Shown here: positions 35,219 to 43,350 of the stretch, in pieces
How the letters are laid out: each line of letters opens with the position of its first letter
Position numbering within the stretch: position 1 is the first letter of the stretch
Origin: Planctomycetota bacterium
Lineage (GTDB): Bacteria > Planctomycetota > Phycisphaerae > Phycisphaerales > UBA1924
Assembly (NCBI GenBank): GCA_018242645.1
Contig: JAFEBN010000006.1
Location: 1 to 43,350 of the forward strand
Length of the DNA stretch: 43,350 nt
Reading direction: 5' to 3'
Notes under the pieces: model-generated
The model's input: only the letters and a program-made list of their open reading frames with translations
The model's database searches: none
What the model was told of the DNA's origin: nothing
Made by a program: the position numbers and the translations under genes

Positions 35219-36091
35219 TCAGGAAAGCGTTCGGAGCCGGGGTGCTTCGGCCCAGCGCAGCTTGGTTATCAGGGTCGACCAGTACGACGACTGCGGATTG
35301 CGAACCAGCAAGGCACGCCGGTCGTGACGCGTGATGAGCACTGTGTCATCCTCGCCGAGCTTGGTGAGCACCTGCCCATCCACCACCAGCGTGGTGCCGT
35401 GGCCGTCGTCGTTGTTCACGCGGGTCACAACGATCTCAATCCGGCTCTGCAGAGGAACGACGATGGGCCGGAAACTCAGCGAGTGCGCCGCGATCGGCGT
35501 GATCGCCATGGCTTCCACTTCCGGCGAGACGATCGGTCCCCCCGCCGACAGGTTGTACGCGGTGGAACCCGTCGACGTGCTCACGATAAGGCCATCGCCG
35601 CTCACCGTGGGCCCTACGTTGCCATCGATCGAGAGCGCCATGCGGATCATGCGATAGGGCGGGCCGGCGGTGAGGACACAGTCGTTGGCGGCGATTGACT
35701 CGAAGCGCGGGCGGCCTTCTGCGCCCGTGACGCGCACGGAGAGCAAGGGGGTTTCGTGAACAGCAAGCGGCGCATCGCCGAAAGCCTCGCTCGCGGCACG
35801 CGTGAGCGCGGGCATATCGAACTCGGCCATGAAACCGAGTTTTCCGAAGTTCACGCCCAGAATGGGCTTGCCGAGAGGTACCAGCCGGCGCAGCTGGCCC
35901 AGCAGCGTGCCGTCGCCTCCCAAGATGACGAATAAATCGGCGCTACGCGCCAGATCGTCGAGGCCCGAATCCGAAGCGTCCACCACGCCCGCGAGCTGCC
36001 CGTGCCGCTCGATCAGTCCCTGCACCTTTTCAAAAGCAACGCAGGCGTCCTGCTTTTCCCGATTGACGATGAGCAGCACACGCCGCGGCAT
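35219..36091 (-). CDS. nadK: NAD kinase
   Basis: 290 residues. Phosphorylates NAD to NADP with ATP. Family motifs are all present: ILGGDGTLL (58-64 core GGDG), NFGKLGFMAEF, and the substrate loop STSTGSTAYNLSAGGPIV. The ATG at 36091 is 9 nt after the dxs stop at 36101, so it is the last gene of the rsmB-ptsN-like-ispA-dxs-nadK run. Supplying NADPH for the isoprenoid pathway is a reasonable functional link. Confidence 0.96.
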   Translation of the reverse strand: MPRRVLLIVNREKQDACVAFEKVQGLIERHGQLAGVVDASDSGLDDLARSADLFVILGGDGTLLGQLRRLVPLGKPILGVNFGKLGFMAEFDMPALTRAASEAFGDAPLAVHETPLLSVRVTGAEGRPRFESIAANDCVLTAGPPYRMIRMALSIDGNVGPTVSGDGLIVSTSTGSTAYNLSAGGPIVSPEVEAMAITPIAAHSLSFRPIVVPLQSRIEIVVTRVNNDDGHGTTLVVDGQVLTKLGEDDTVLITRHDRRALLVRNPQSSYWSTLITKLRWAEAPRLRTLS

Positions 36092-36100
36092 GGGAGCAGT

Positions 36101-38224
36101 CTAGCGACGCGTCGCCTTGTGTTCCGAAGTCCGTCCGGAGACGAGGCTTGAGCGGGTGCGGCGCACGGAGGGCGTCTTGTTCACGCCTTCGGAGTTTTGG
36201 GCGGCTTCCGAGATCACTTTCAGCAGGCCCATGGTGTCGAGCCCCACTTCGGCTAGCTGCTTGGCGCGAGAATCCTGCAGCACCCAGCGATCCGGCAAAC
36301 CATGGCGAGTGATTCTGGCCTCATGCAGGCCGAGTTCCTGGGCGGCTTCCAGCACGGCGGAGCCGAATCCGCCGACCACGCTGTGGTCTTCCACGGTAAC
36401 GATCGGAATCCCTCGCTCGACAAGCGACTCGATGAGGTTGGTATCGACGGGCTTGGCGAAGCGAGCGTCCCAGACGCCGACCCGTAGAACGCCTTCCAGC
36501 TTTTCCGCCGCCTCGCACGCGTTGATCGCGGGGGTGCCGAAGGCGAGCACGGCGACGTCCATCTCGGCCTTCGCTGCGGCAAAATCGGGGGTCAGGCAGC
36601 GAGCTTTGCCCAGCTCGAAGGGCGGGCAGCGTTTGCCTGCGAAGCGGTCGCTGACCACGTCGCGTGGATAGCGCACCGCCGACACGCCTCGCTCGCAGCC
36701 GCGAAGGAACTCGATGGCCGCGCGGAGCGACGGCTCGTCGATTGCGGCCGTCAGAATTGCCCCCGGCAACGTGCGCAGAAGCGACACGTCGCAGAAGCCA
36801 TGGTGCACGGCGCCGTCGCCGCCCACAAGTCCGGCGCGGTCGAGCAGCAGGCGGACCGGAAGGCCCTGGAGCGCCGCTTCCTGGAATGCCTGGTCGAAGG
36901 CACGCTGGAGGAACGTCGAATAGACGGCAAAGAACGGTTTCCAGCCGGTCTTGGCAAGACCCGCCATCATGTCGAAGGCGTGGCTTTCGCAAATGCCGGT
37001 GTCGAAAGCCCGATCAGGGAACCTCGAGAGCGCGCGGGTGAGACCCGTTCCGTCCGGCATGGCGGCCGTCGCGGTCACCACACGCTTGTCACGCTCCATC
37101 ATGTCGAGCATGATGTCGCCGACCGCGGCGGTGAAGCTGCGACCTTCGCTTTTGATCTCGACGCGGCAGCCCTCGCGGACCAGTTCGCCCACGTTCTCGC
37201 CGTCCGGATTCACGATCTTGAACGCGCCCGGCGAATGGAACCGGCTCGAGTCCTTCTCGGCGAACTCGTATCCCTTGCCCTTGACGGTCTTGACGTGCAG
37301 CACCATAGGGCGATCGAAATCGCGAGCTTCGCGCAGGAAACCCACCAGCGTGGGGATGTCGTGGCCGTCGATCGGGCCGACGGTCAGCAGGCCGAAGTGC
37401 TCAAACCAGCCGCCTTCGATCTTGTCGGTGTGGAACCAGCTCTTGGCGGCTTCACCCGCGGCGTGGTAGGCCTCTTTGAGCACGCTGCCGCCGGGCAGAC
37501 GCTTGAGCGCCTGCTTGGCTTGTTTCTTGAACTGGCCGTAGCCCTGGCTGAGTCGGAAACGATCAAAGTAGTGTGCGAGCGCGCCCTGGGGCTGGCTGAT
37601 GCTCATCCCGTTGTCGTTGAGCACAACCAGGAACTGACGCTTCAGCGTTCCGGCGCCGTTGAGGCCTTCCATTGCCACGCCGTTGACGATCGATGCATCG
37701 CCGATCATCGTGACGACACGCCGGCCTTCGGGAGCGGCCTTGGGGTCAAACCCGTCGCCGTTGAGCGTGTCGCCTCGGGCCATGCCCACGGCCGTCGAGA
37801 TGCCGGTACCGGCGTGCCCGACGCGGAAAAGGTCATAGGGGGATTCGGCCGGTTCGGGGAAGCCCGCCATGCCTTCGCGGGTACGAAGGTTGGACAGCAT
37901 GCCCAGCCGCCCGGTCAGGAGCTTGTGCGGATAGCACTGGTGGCCCACATCAAAGAGCAGCCGGTCGTGCGCGAAATCAAAGACGTAATGCAGCGCAACG
38001 GTGAGTTCCACCACCCCCAGATTGGGAGCTAGATGTCCGCCGACCTTGGACACTTGATCGTGGATGGCACGCCGAATTTCGGCGGCGACCGCCGGCAATT
38101 GCTCGACCGGAAGCTTGCGGAGATCGGCTGGCCCCTTGATCGACTCGAGGAGGGGGAACCCGGACCCCTTGGCGGCCGCCTTGTCTTTCCCCGTGCCGCC
38201 GCTTGCCGAAGCCTTGTCAGCCAT
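36101..38224 (-). CDS. dxs: 1-deoxy-D-xylulose-5-phosphate synthase
   Basis: 707 residues from the ATG at 38224; the open frame extends further but into ispA-side non-coding sequence. TPP enzyme making DXP from pyruvate and glyceraldehyde-3-phosphate, the first step of the MEP pathway. Motifs: DVGHQCYPHKLLTGR, TPP/Mg site GDASIVNGVAMEGLN...LNDNGMSIS, and the transketolase pyrimidine-binding part with the catalytic Glu region (DTGICESHAFDMMAGLA). The N-terminal ~22 residues are a Lys/Ala/Gly-rich extension. A ~700-residue length is slightly above the usual 620-640, with the C-terminus also extended and basic. Directly upstream of nadK. Confidence 0.95.
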   Translation of the reverse strand: MADKASASGGTGKDKAAAKGSGFPLLESIKGPADLRKLPVEQLPAVAAEIRRAIHDQVSKVGGHLAPNLGVVELTVALHYVFDFAHDRLLFDVGHQCYPHKLLTGRLGMLSNLRTREGMAGFPEPAESPYDLFRVGHAGTGISTAVGMARGDTLNGDGFDPKAAPEGRRVVTMIGDASIVNGVAMEGLNGAGTLKRQFLVVLNDNGMSISQPQGALAHYFDRFRLSQGYGQFKKQAKQALKRLPGGSVLKEAYHAAGEAAKSWFHTDKIEGGWFEHFGLLTVGPIDGHDIPTLVGFLREARDFDRPMVLHVKTVKGKGYEFAEKDSSRFHSPGAFKIVNPDGENVGELVREGCRVEIKSEGRSFTAAVGDIMLDMMERDKRVVTATAAMPDGTGLTRALSRFPDRAFDTGICESHAFDMMAGLAKTGWKPFFAVYSTFLQRAFDQAFQEAALQGLPVRLLLDRAGLVGGDGAVHHGFCDVSLLRTLPGAILTAAIDEPSLRAAIEFLRGCERGVSAVRYPRDVVSDRFAGKRCPPFELGKARCLTPDFAAAKAEMDVAVLAFGTPAINACEAAEKLEGVLRVGVWDARFAKPVDTNLIESLVERGIPIVTVEDHSVVGGFGSAVLEAAQELGLHEARITRHGLPDRWVLQDSRAKQLAEVGLDTMGLLKVISEAAQNSEGVNKTPSVRRTRSSLVSGRTSEHKATRR

Positions 38225-38381
38225 TGTTGAAGCCGTCCGATGCGCGTCCGTGCCGGCCTGACGATCCGGCGAACTCAGCGCCGAATGGCCGTCCTTTGAC
38301 GCAGAAAGCGTAGCAACGACCGCCGCCCCGCGTTGCCGGAGCACGTTCCCCCGCCGAGGTCCAAATGTTCGCTCGGACGGC

Positions 38382-39299
38382 CTATTTCGTCCGGGTCGCC
38401 AGGAAGGCGGCGAGTTCTCGGAGCGCAGTCGCCCGCTCGCCCAGAGGCTGAAGACATCGCTCAGCATCGGCCAGGAGTCGCCGTACTTCATCGCGGCAGC
38501 GCGCCGCCCCGGCAACGCCGCCGCCGTAGGCGATCGGATAGGTGAGCTTGCCCGCCTCCTGATCCTTGCCGGTCTTTTTTCCGACCAGTTCGCTGGGCTG
38601 CTCGACGTCGATCAGGTCGTCCACGATCTGGAACATGAGGCCGATTGCATCGCCGTAGCCGCCGAGCGCCGCAACGGCCTCCGGGCTCCCTCGCCCGGAA
38701 AGTCCGGCACAGGTCGCGCCCATTGTGCACGAAGCGCGGATGAGCGCGCCCGTCTTGTGCTGGTGAATGGTGCGGACGCGTGCGAGCGTTTCCCTGCCGG
38801 GCGCGGTCCCCGGAATCGTGTCGTGCACCTGCCCGCTGATCATCCCGGTTGTCGCGCGCACCAGGTCGCGAACCAGTCGGATCGACAACTCCGGCGCCTT
38901 TTCGAGCTTGGGTGAAACCACGCCGGTGGTGAGCGGTTCGAACGCCAGCGTCATCATGGCATCGCCCGCGAGAATCGCCATCGCCTCGCCGGCGTGCTTG
39001 TGCAGCGTCGGAATACCGCGACGGAGATCGTCGTCGTCCATCGCCGGCAGATCGTCGTGGACGAGGCTGAAACAGTGAACAAGCTCGATCGCCACGCACG
39101 CCGGGAGCGCGTCGTGCGGCTCGCCGCCCGCGGCGGCGCAGGCGTGCAAGGCGAGCACCGGCCGAAGACGCTTGCCGCCCGAAAGCAGCGCATACTCAAT
39201 CGCGGCGCGAAGATGGTCACCCACTTCCAGACGCCCGGCGTAGTTCCGCAGAGCCGACTCGATTTCGGGGAGCACCGCGAAGGGATCCCGCGGGCTCAT
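38382..39299 (-). CDS. ispA: Polyprenyl (farnesyl/geranylgeranyl) diphosphate synthase
   Basis: 305 residues. Chain-elongating prenyltransferase of the trans type. First Asp-rich motif VHDDLPAMDDDDLRRG near 81-95, second Asp-rich motif FQIVDDLID near 238-246, and the GGKRLRPVL substrate motif near 41-49. The region before the first Asp motif suggests a short-chain (C15-C20) product; the product length is not certain. The ATG at 39299 overlaps the PTS gene stop as ATGA; dxs starts 157 nt downstream. Confidence 0.94.
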   Translation of the reverse strand: MSPRDPFAVLPEIESALRNYAGRLEVGDHLRAAIEYALLSGGKRLRPVLALHACAAAGGEPHDALPACVAIELVHCFSLVHDDLPAMDDDDLRRGIPTLHKHAGEAMAILAGDAMMTLAFEPLTTGVVSPKLEKAPELSIRLVRDLVRATTGMISGQVHDTIPGTAPGRETLARVRTIHQHKTGALIRASCTMGATCAGLSGRGSPEAVAALGGYGDAIGLMFQIVDDLIDVEQPSELVGKKTGKDQEAGKLTYPIAYGGGVAGAARCRDEVRRLLADAERCLQPLGERATALRELAAFLATRTK

Positions 39300-39778
39300 G
39301 CGGGCTTTCCGGCCGCGGGAGTCGCCTGCTGCTGCGAGCGGAGCAGGTCGAAGATTTCCTGGGGTGACTGGGCCGCGTACACCCGCTGGCGGAACTGCTC
39401 CATCATCATGAGGCGGCTGACCTGGGCGAGCGCCTGGATGTGATCGCTGGTTCGATCGGGCGGGCTAGCGAGCAACACGATGAGACGGACGGGCTGGCGA
39501 TCGATGGAATCAAAGTCCATCGGCTCCCTGGGCTTGCCGATCGCCATGGCGAGCGAGGTCATGCCTGCACACTTGCCGTGAGGAATGGCGAGGCCGTGGC
39601 CGATCCCCGTGGTTCGGGTCTGCTCGCGCGTCCAGACCGCTTCCTTGAGTGCCGCGGGATCCTTGACCCGCCCGGTGGAGGCGAGCACGTCGACCAGTTC
39701 GCCGATCACGCCCAGCTTGTCGGTCGCCGCGAGCGGTGCACGGATGCAATCGATGCTGAGTATGTCGAGGAGATTCAT
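39296..39778 (-). CDS. PTS EIIA (PtsN-like, fructose/nitrogen type)
   Basis: 160 residues from the ATG at 39778 (MNLLDILS). A PTS EIIA domain of type 2: TRTTGIGHGLAIPHGKC with the phospho-accepting His67, and the later VRLIVLLASPPDRTSDHIQALAQ in outline. No EIIB/C sugar permease lies nearby, so a regulatory PtsN-like role is more likely than transport. Overlap with ispA by 4 nt ties it to the isoprenoid operon, an unusual neighbourhood. Downstream targets are unknown. Confidence 0.9.
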   Translation of the reverse strand: MNLLDILSIDCIRAPLAATDKLGVIGELVDVLASTGRVKDPAALKEAVWTREQTRTTGIGHGLAIPHGKCAGMTSLAMAIGKPREPMDFDSIDRQPVRLIVLLASPPDRTSDHIQALAQVSRLMMMEQFRQRVYAAQSPQEIFDLLRSQQQATPAAGKPA

Positions 39779-39844
39779 GGAGCGCTCGTGAACTCGATCG
39801 GCCAAATCAACGGGCGAGAGTGTACGCCCGCAGGGGGAGCGTTA

Positions 39845-41191
39845 TCAGCCCCGGGATCGCATGACAGCGACGTACGAACCGTCCCGAGCCGAGGTGGGAT
39901 CGCCGCCCGGTGCGCCCGCCGGCAGATGCCGCGTTTCGCCGAGCAGTTCCAATCCGAATGTCGTGACGGCCCATTCCCGCTGGCTCTGGTTTTCCTCGGG
40001 CTCGAGGCTGCAAGTGGAGTACGTCAGGATTCCGCCGGACCGAAGGAGCGAGAGTCCTTTTTCGACAATGGACCGCTGCAGTGCCTGCAACTCCCCCACG
40101 GCTTTCGCGTTGATCCGGTAGCGGGCTTCCACGCGACGGGCCAGTACACCCGAGTTCGAGCACGGCACGTCGAGCAGAACAAGGTCGGCGGCATCCGGCT
40201 CGCCGAGTTCCTCGACATGAGCAACTCGCACACGTGCCGCATCGGGGAGCGCCTCCCGAAGCGCCGCAAGGCGTCGACGGTCAACGTCGGCAGCCATGAT
40301 GCGTGCCTGGGAAAATGCCCGGGCGAGCTGGCGCGTCTTGGTGCCCTGGCCCGCGCAGAGGTCCAGTACGGTGCGGATGCCCCCAGGCGGAACCAAGCGT
40401 GCAACGGTGCGCACGACATCGGCGGAGGATGGGTCTTGCACCCACAGTCGTTCGCGCTGCAGGACGCCCCTGAGCGAAAGGCGATCGGCTTTCCACACGA
40501 TCGCGAGAGGCTCATTGTGTCGGATCGCCCGTCCTTCGGTCACGAGCCGCTCGCCGCCAGCCGGATCGGATTCGATGTTGAGGATCGTCGGCGCGGGCCC
40601 GGTGGCCTTGAGCGCCATCGACGCGGCCACCTCCCGGCCGTGCGCCGTCACCCAGCGATCAAGCAAGCCCCGGGGCAAGCTGGTCTGGATGCTCAGTCGC
40701 TGCGTGAAATCTTCCGGCAGGATCGGCCTCTGAAGGTGAAGCACGCGGCCGGAGCCGTCCAACAGCAGATCGCGCCGGTCCGCCCAGTTCGACGGTGCGG
40801 CGGCACGGTCGCCTTTCAGTTCGGCGACGCGACGGAGGACCGCATTGACCAACCCGCCGGCGCCCGGCCGAATCCTCGCCTTCGCGTAACGCACACTCTC
40901 ATCCAGGGCCGCATGATCGGGTACGCGATCGAGCAAGAGCAGCTGCGCAGCGCCGGCCAGGAGAACCGCCTGGAGGTCGGGCTCCAGCGCGTCGAATCGC
41001 TGTTTCAGGCCCAGGCCGATGACGAACTCCAGCGTGAACCAGCGACGGAGCACCCCATCCACGATGGCGTGAGAGAACGCACCGTCCCGCGAATCATCGA
41101 ACGCCCCTTCCGGGCTGATGGCCAGATCGGGAAAACGACGCACGTGCGACGCGATCGTTTCGATCGCGAAAGCGCGCGCCGCGTCCGGCAT
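39845..41191 (-). CDS. rsmB: 16S rRNA m5C967 methyltransferase RsmB
   Basis: 448 residues from the ATG at 41191; a GTG at 41239 is possible. The N-terminal NusB-like RNA-binding domain (1-125, with GAFSHAIVDGVLRRW and LVNAVLRRV) is followed by a Rossmann SAM-dependent methyltransferase. SAM motif LDLCAGQGTKT near 268, catalytic motif IV DVPCSNSGVL and motif VI TYSTCSLEPEEN carry the two active Cys of m5C enzymes. The length equals that of the usual RsmB. It diverges from the sensor kinase at 41277 and precedes the PTS gene by 66 nt. Confidence 0.93.
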   Translation of the reverse strand: MPDAARAFAIETIASHVRRFPDLAISPEGAFDDSRDGAFSHAIVDGVLRRWFTLEFVIGLGLKQRFDALEPDLQAVLLAGAAQLLLLDRVPDHAALDESVRYAKARIRPGAGGLVNAVLRRVAELKGDRAAAPSNWADRRDLLLDGSGRVLHLQRPILPEDFTQRLSIQTSLPRGLLDRWVTAHGREVAASMALKATGPAPTILNIESDPAGGERLVTEGRAIRHNEPLAIVWKADRLSLRGVLQRERLWVQDPSSADVVRTVARLVPPGGIRTVLDLCAGQGTKTRQLARAFSQARIMAADVDRRRLAALREALPDAARVRVAHVEELGEPDAADLVLLDVPCSNSGVLARRVEARYRINAKAVGELQALQRSIVEKGLSLLRSGGILTYSTCSLEPEENQSQREWAVTTFGLELLGETRHLPAGAPGGDPTSARDGSYVAVMRSRG

Positions 41192-41276
41192 CTGGCGGTC
41201 GGGCGGCTGGCGGGGATGCTCGGAACGGGCTTGCCTCACGGACGACTCTAGTCGCCACGTAAAATCGAACGCCCGC

Positions 41277-42893
41277 ATGACCGAGCGACCCGGCCCCAAA
41301 CCCTTGTCCACCCGGCGCATCATCGCCAAGATGGTGCCCTTGCGGGCGACCGCACGCGAATTGCTCGCGGGCATGCGCATCCGCAAGAAGCTCTTTTTCC
41401 TGCACACGTTCTTCTCGCTCGCGCTCACGTTTGTGCTGCTCGTCGCCCTGCGCCCGGCGATCGCCCGCATCGTGGACCGTGCCGACTCACGGGCCTCCGT
41501 GGATTTGCTCGGGGCCATTCTGCCGGGCTTGGCGTCCACGTCGCCCGAAGATGTTGAACGGATCCGGTCGTATCTCAAAGCTCGCAGCCACGTCACCACC
41601 CGCGAAGGAAGCGCCGCCGAACTGGGGATCCCGCGCGAAGTCGCGGTGAACGCGAGCGTGTCGCCCGGCACCGTGTACGAGCTCAACGCGCCGCCCTGGG
41701 AGGCCTCGGCGGTGGCGTTTATCCCGCAGGCGGGCTCGAGCGAGGGCAAGTACGTCGTCCTGTCGGCGACGAGCCCCGAGGCACGTTCCGGCGTGGTGTG
41801 GCTGTATCTCTACACGCTCTTCGCCCTGCTCTTCGTGTACGGTCTTGTTGCGCTGGCCCTTGAGATCTTCGTCCTTCCACAGTCGGTCTACGACCCGATT
41901 CGTCGGATACTCGAAGCGGATAAAGCGGTGCAGGAAAACCAGGGCGACGCCAGCGAACTCGTCGCCGAGGTGCACATCCCGCAGGACGAACTCGGGGAGA
42001 TCATGCGGTCGCGCAACGACTCTGTCCGGGCCTTGCGCCGGAATCAAACGGCTCTGAACGACGCGCTGGCGCAATTGGAAACGACGGCCGGGGATCTCAA
42101 GAAGAAGAACTACCTTCTGGAAACGGCCCAGCGCAACCTGGCGGACGCGGACCGCCTGGCAAGTCTCGGCATGATGTCCGCAGGCATCGCGCACGAGTTG
42201 AACACGCCGCTGGCCGTCATCAAAGGAAGCGTCGAGCAGATCGCGCAAGACCCATCGCGACCGATCGAGCCGTCAAGGGCGGCCCTGATGCTGCGGGTGG
42301 TTCAGCGACTCGAACGCCTCAGCGAAAGCCTGCTCGACTTCGCGCGCGTGCGCCCGCCCCAGTCGCGCGCGGTCGGCCTCGCGGGGCTGGTCGACGAGGC
42401 GGCAACACTGGTCCGTCTGGATCGATCGATCCGGATGCCCGCGCTGGAGAACCGGGTTCCGCAGGGTTTGACGACCGTGTGCGATGCGGACCGCATGACG
42501 CAGGTGCTTGTGAACCTGATCCGCAATGCCGCGGATGCGATGGCGAGCACTTCCGGTCGCGAATCGAAGATCACCATCGACGCCGACGAGACCCACAAGG
42601 ACGGCCAGCGCTGGGTCAGCCTCCGGGTCGCGGATAACGGGCCGGGGATCAGCCCGGCGATTCTGCCGCGGCTCTTCGAGCCGTTCGCGAGCACGCGACT
42701 CGACAGCCGCGGAACGGGGCTGGGGCTGGCCGTCGCCGAAGGAATTATCCGTGAACACGGGGGTGTTCTGCTCGCCCGGAACATCGCCGGACCGGGGCAG
42801 TCACCCTTGGGAGCGGAGTTCGAGATCCTGCTGCCCCAGGGGGCCGAATCAGGGCCGGTGACAAACGGATACTCTGCGGGCACGAACCCATGA
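41277..42893 (+). CDS. Sensor histidine kinase
   Basis: 538 residues from the ATG at 41277. Two membrane helices (about 42-62 and 183-203) bracket a ~120-residue periplasmic sensor without a recognised fold. A HAMP-like stretch (about 205-265), a coiled coil, and HisKA with His306 in SAGIAHELNTPL follow. The HATPase has N-box QVLVNLIRNAADAM, G1 VADNGPGIS, and G2 RGTGLGLAVAEGI. The HELNTPL sequence is typical of kinases of the NtrB/ZraS branch. The stop overlaps the regulator's ATG as ATGA, so the pair is co-translated. The signal is unknown. Confidence 0.92.
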   Translation: MTERPGPKPLSTRRIIAKMVPLRATARELLAGMRIRKKLFFLHTFFSLALTFVLLVALRPAIARIVDRADSRASVDLLGAILPGLASTSPEDVERIRSYLKARSHVTTREGSAAELGIPREVAVNASVSPGTVYELNAPPWEASAVAFIPQAGSSEGKYVVLSATSPEARSGVVWLYLYTLFALLFVYGLVALALEIFVLPQSVYDPIRRILEADKAVQENQGDASELVAEVHIPQDELGEIMRSRNDSVRALRRNQTALNDALAQLETTAGDLKKKNYLLETAQRNLADADRLASLGMMSAGIAHELNTPLAVIKGSVEQIAQDPSRPIEPSRAALMLRVVQRLERLSESLLDFARVRPPQSRAVGLAGLVDEAATLVRLDRSIRMPALENRVPQGLTTVCDADRMTQVLVNLIRNAADAMASTSGRESKITIDADETHKDGQRWVSLRVADNGPGISPAILPRLFEPFASTRLDSRGTGLGLAVAEGIIREHGGVLLARNIAGPGQSPLGAEFEILLPQGAESGPVTNGYSAGTNP

Positions 42894-43350
42894 CACCGGC
42901 GGAACACACCCCCACCAATTCGGCGCAGCCCCGGCTGTCGATCGTCTGCCTCGACGACGACGAGGATTTCCGGCAGTACATCCGATCGGTGCTCGAGGCC
43001 GACGGTCACGAGGTCCGCGTGTGCACCAACGCGGCGGAATTTTTCGGCGCCTGCGAACACCGGCTTCCCGATCTTGTCCTGCTCGACATCAAGATGGGGC
43101 GTGAGTCGGGCGAGACGGTGCTGGAAGAGATCCGCAAACGCTGGAGCAAGCTGGCGGTCGTCGTCGTGACCGGGTACCCGTCGATGGACTCCATGCGAGA
43201 AACGTTCAAGCGGGACGTCTTCGATTACCTGGCCAAGCCATTTTCGCTTGTCGAATTGAGGCGCGTGCTGTCCCAGGCCACGGCCGCGCTCGGACTCGGC
43301 CAACGACCCCAGGACAAACTGCGAGCGGAACTGGGCCGCCAGATCCGTCT
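42890..43350 (+). CDS. Response regulator, cut by right edge
   Basis: About 153 codons are visible from the ATG at 42890, which overlaps the kinase stop by 4 nt; the frame is open to the end. Receiver domain: acidic pocket DDDED, phospho-acceptor Asp in LVLLDIKMG, the switch Thr in VVTGYPS, and the Lys in LAKPFS. After the receiver a helical linker begins (LRAELGRQIR), suggesting an output domain beyond the window. With an NtrB-like kinase this could be an NtrC-type or an HTH regulator; the visible part cannot decide. Confidence 0.88.
   Translation, partial: MTPAEHTPTNSAQPRLSIVCLDDDEDFRQYIRSVLEADGHEVRVCTNAAEFFGACEHRLPDLVLLDIKMGRESGETVLEEIRKRWSKLAVVVVTGYPSMDSMRETFKRDVFDYLAKPFSLVELRRVLSQATAALGLGQRPQDKLRAELGRQIR

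Overview
The window looks like chromosomal DNA of a GC-rich Gram-negative-type bacterium. My best guess is a planctomycete, probably near the Phycisphaerae. This is inferred from the mix of genes: a complete MoxR/Bat-type operon, a DUF3553 protein, a partner-switching module next to an MlaE permease, a stand-alone CoaC, frequent TTG/GTG starts and tightly overlapped operons. No rRNA or taxonomic marker was compared.

Left part (1-10.4 kb) is housekeeping. A PLP-dependent cysteine/cystathionine synthase is cut by the left edge. It is followed by an AAA+ (ChlI/MoxR-like) ATPase with its VWA partner on the plus strand. On the minus strand, reading right to left, come a small lipoprotein, an RsbW-like anti-sigma kinase, a STAS protein, an MlaE permease, then ribH-nusB-ftsY. 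guaA and a GNAT acetyltransferase follow on the plus strand.

Middle part (10.4-18.7 kb) is an accessory island. It is bounded by two 41-bp near-identical direct repeats (10477-10517 and 18601-18641). The right copy runs into the 3' end of a tRNA-Ser(CGA) gene. Inside are a 0.95-kb non-coding stretch with a G-quadruplex-type heptamer repeat and two facing DnaA-box-like sites; a ParB/DNA-methyltransferase fusion, a small-terminase-like HTH protein and a large terminase; a DUF6508/RNase-H-fold fusion; and remnants of a PD-(D/E)XK nuclease, a UvrD-type helicase and a recombinase C-terminus. No portal, capsid or tail genes are present. The island reads as a decayed integrated element that kept an intact packaging/modification cassette.

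Right part (18.7-43.3 kb) returns to core genes. rpoZ-coaC lies on the minus strand. A DUF3553 gene, a small coiled-coil gene, tRNA-Ser(GCT) and three small envelope or stress-type genes lie on the plus strand. Two orphan response regulators come next. Then comes the minus-strand operon moxR-DUF58-membrane protein-batA-batB/C-batD-batE-like, in which all genes after the DUF58 gene overlap by 1-4 nt. After it are an ATP-grasp ligase with its own promoter and a metabolic operon (rsmB, PTS EIIA, ispA, dxs, nadK). The window ends with a plus-strand sensor kinase and a response regulator cut by the right edge.

The most interesting item is the tRNA-Ser-associated island with its flanking repeats and orphan packaging cassette.
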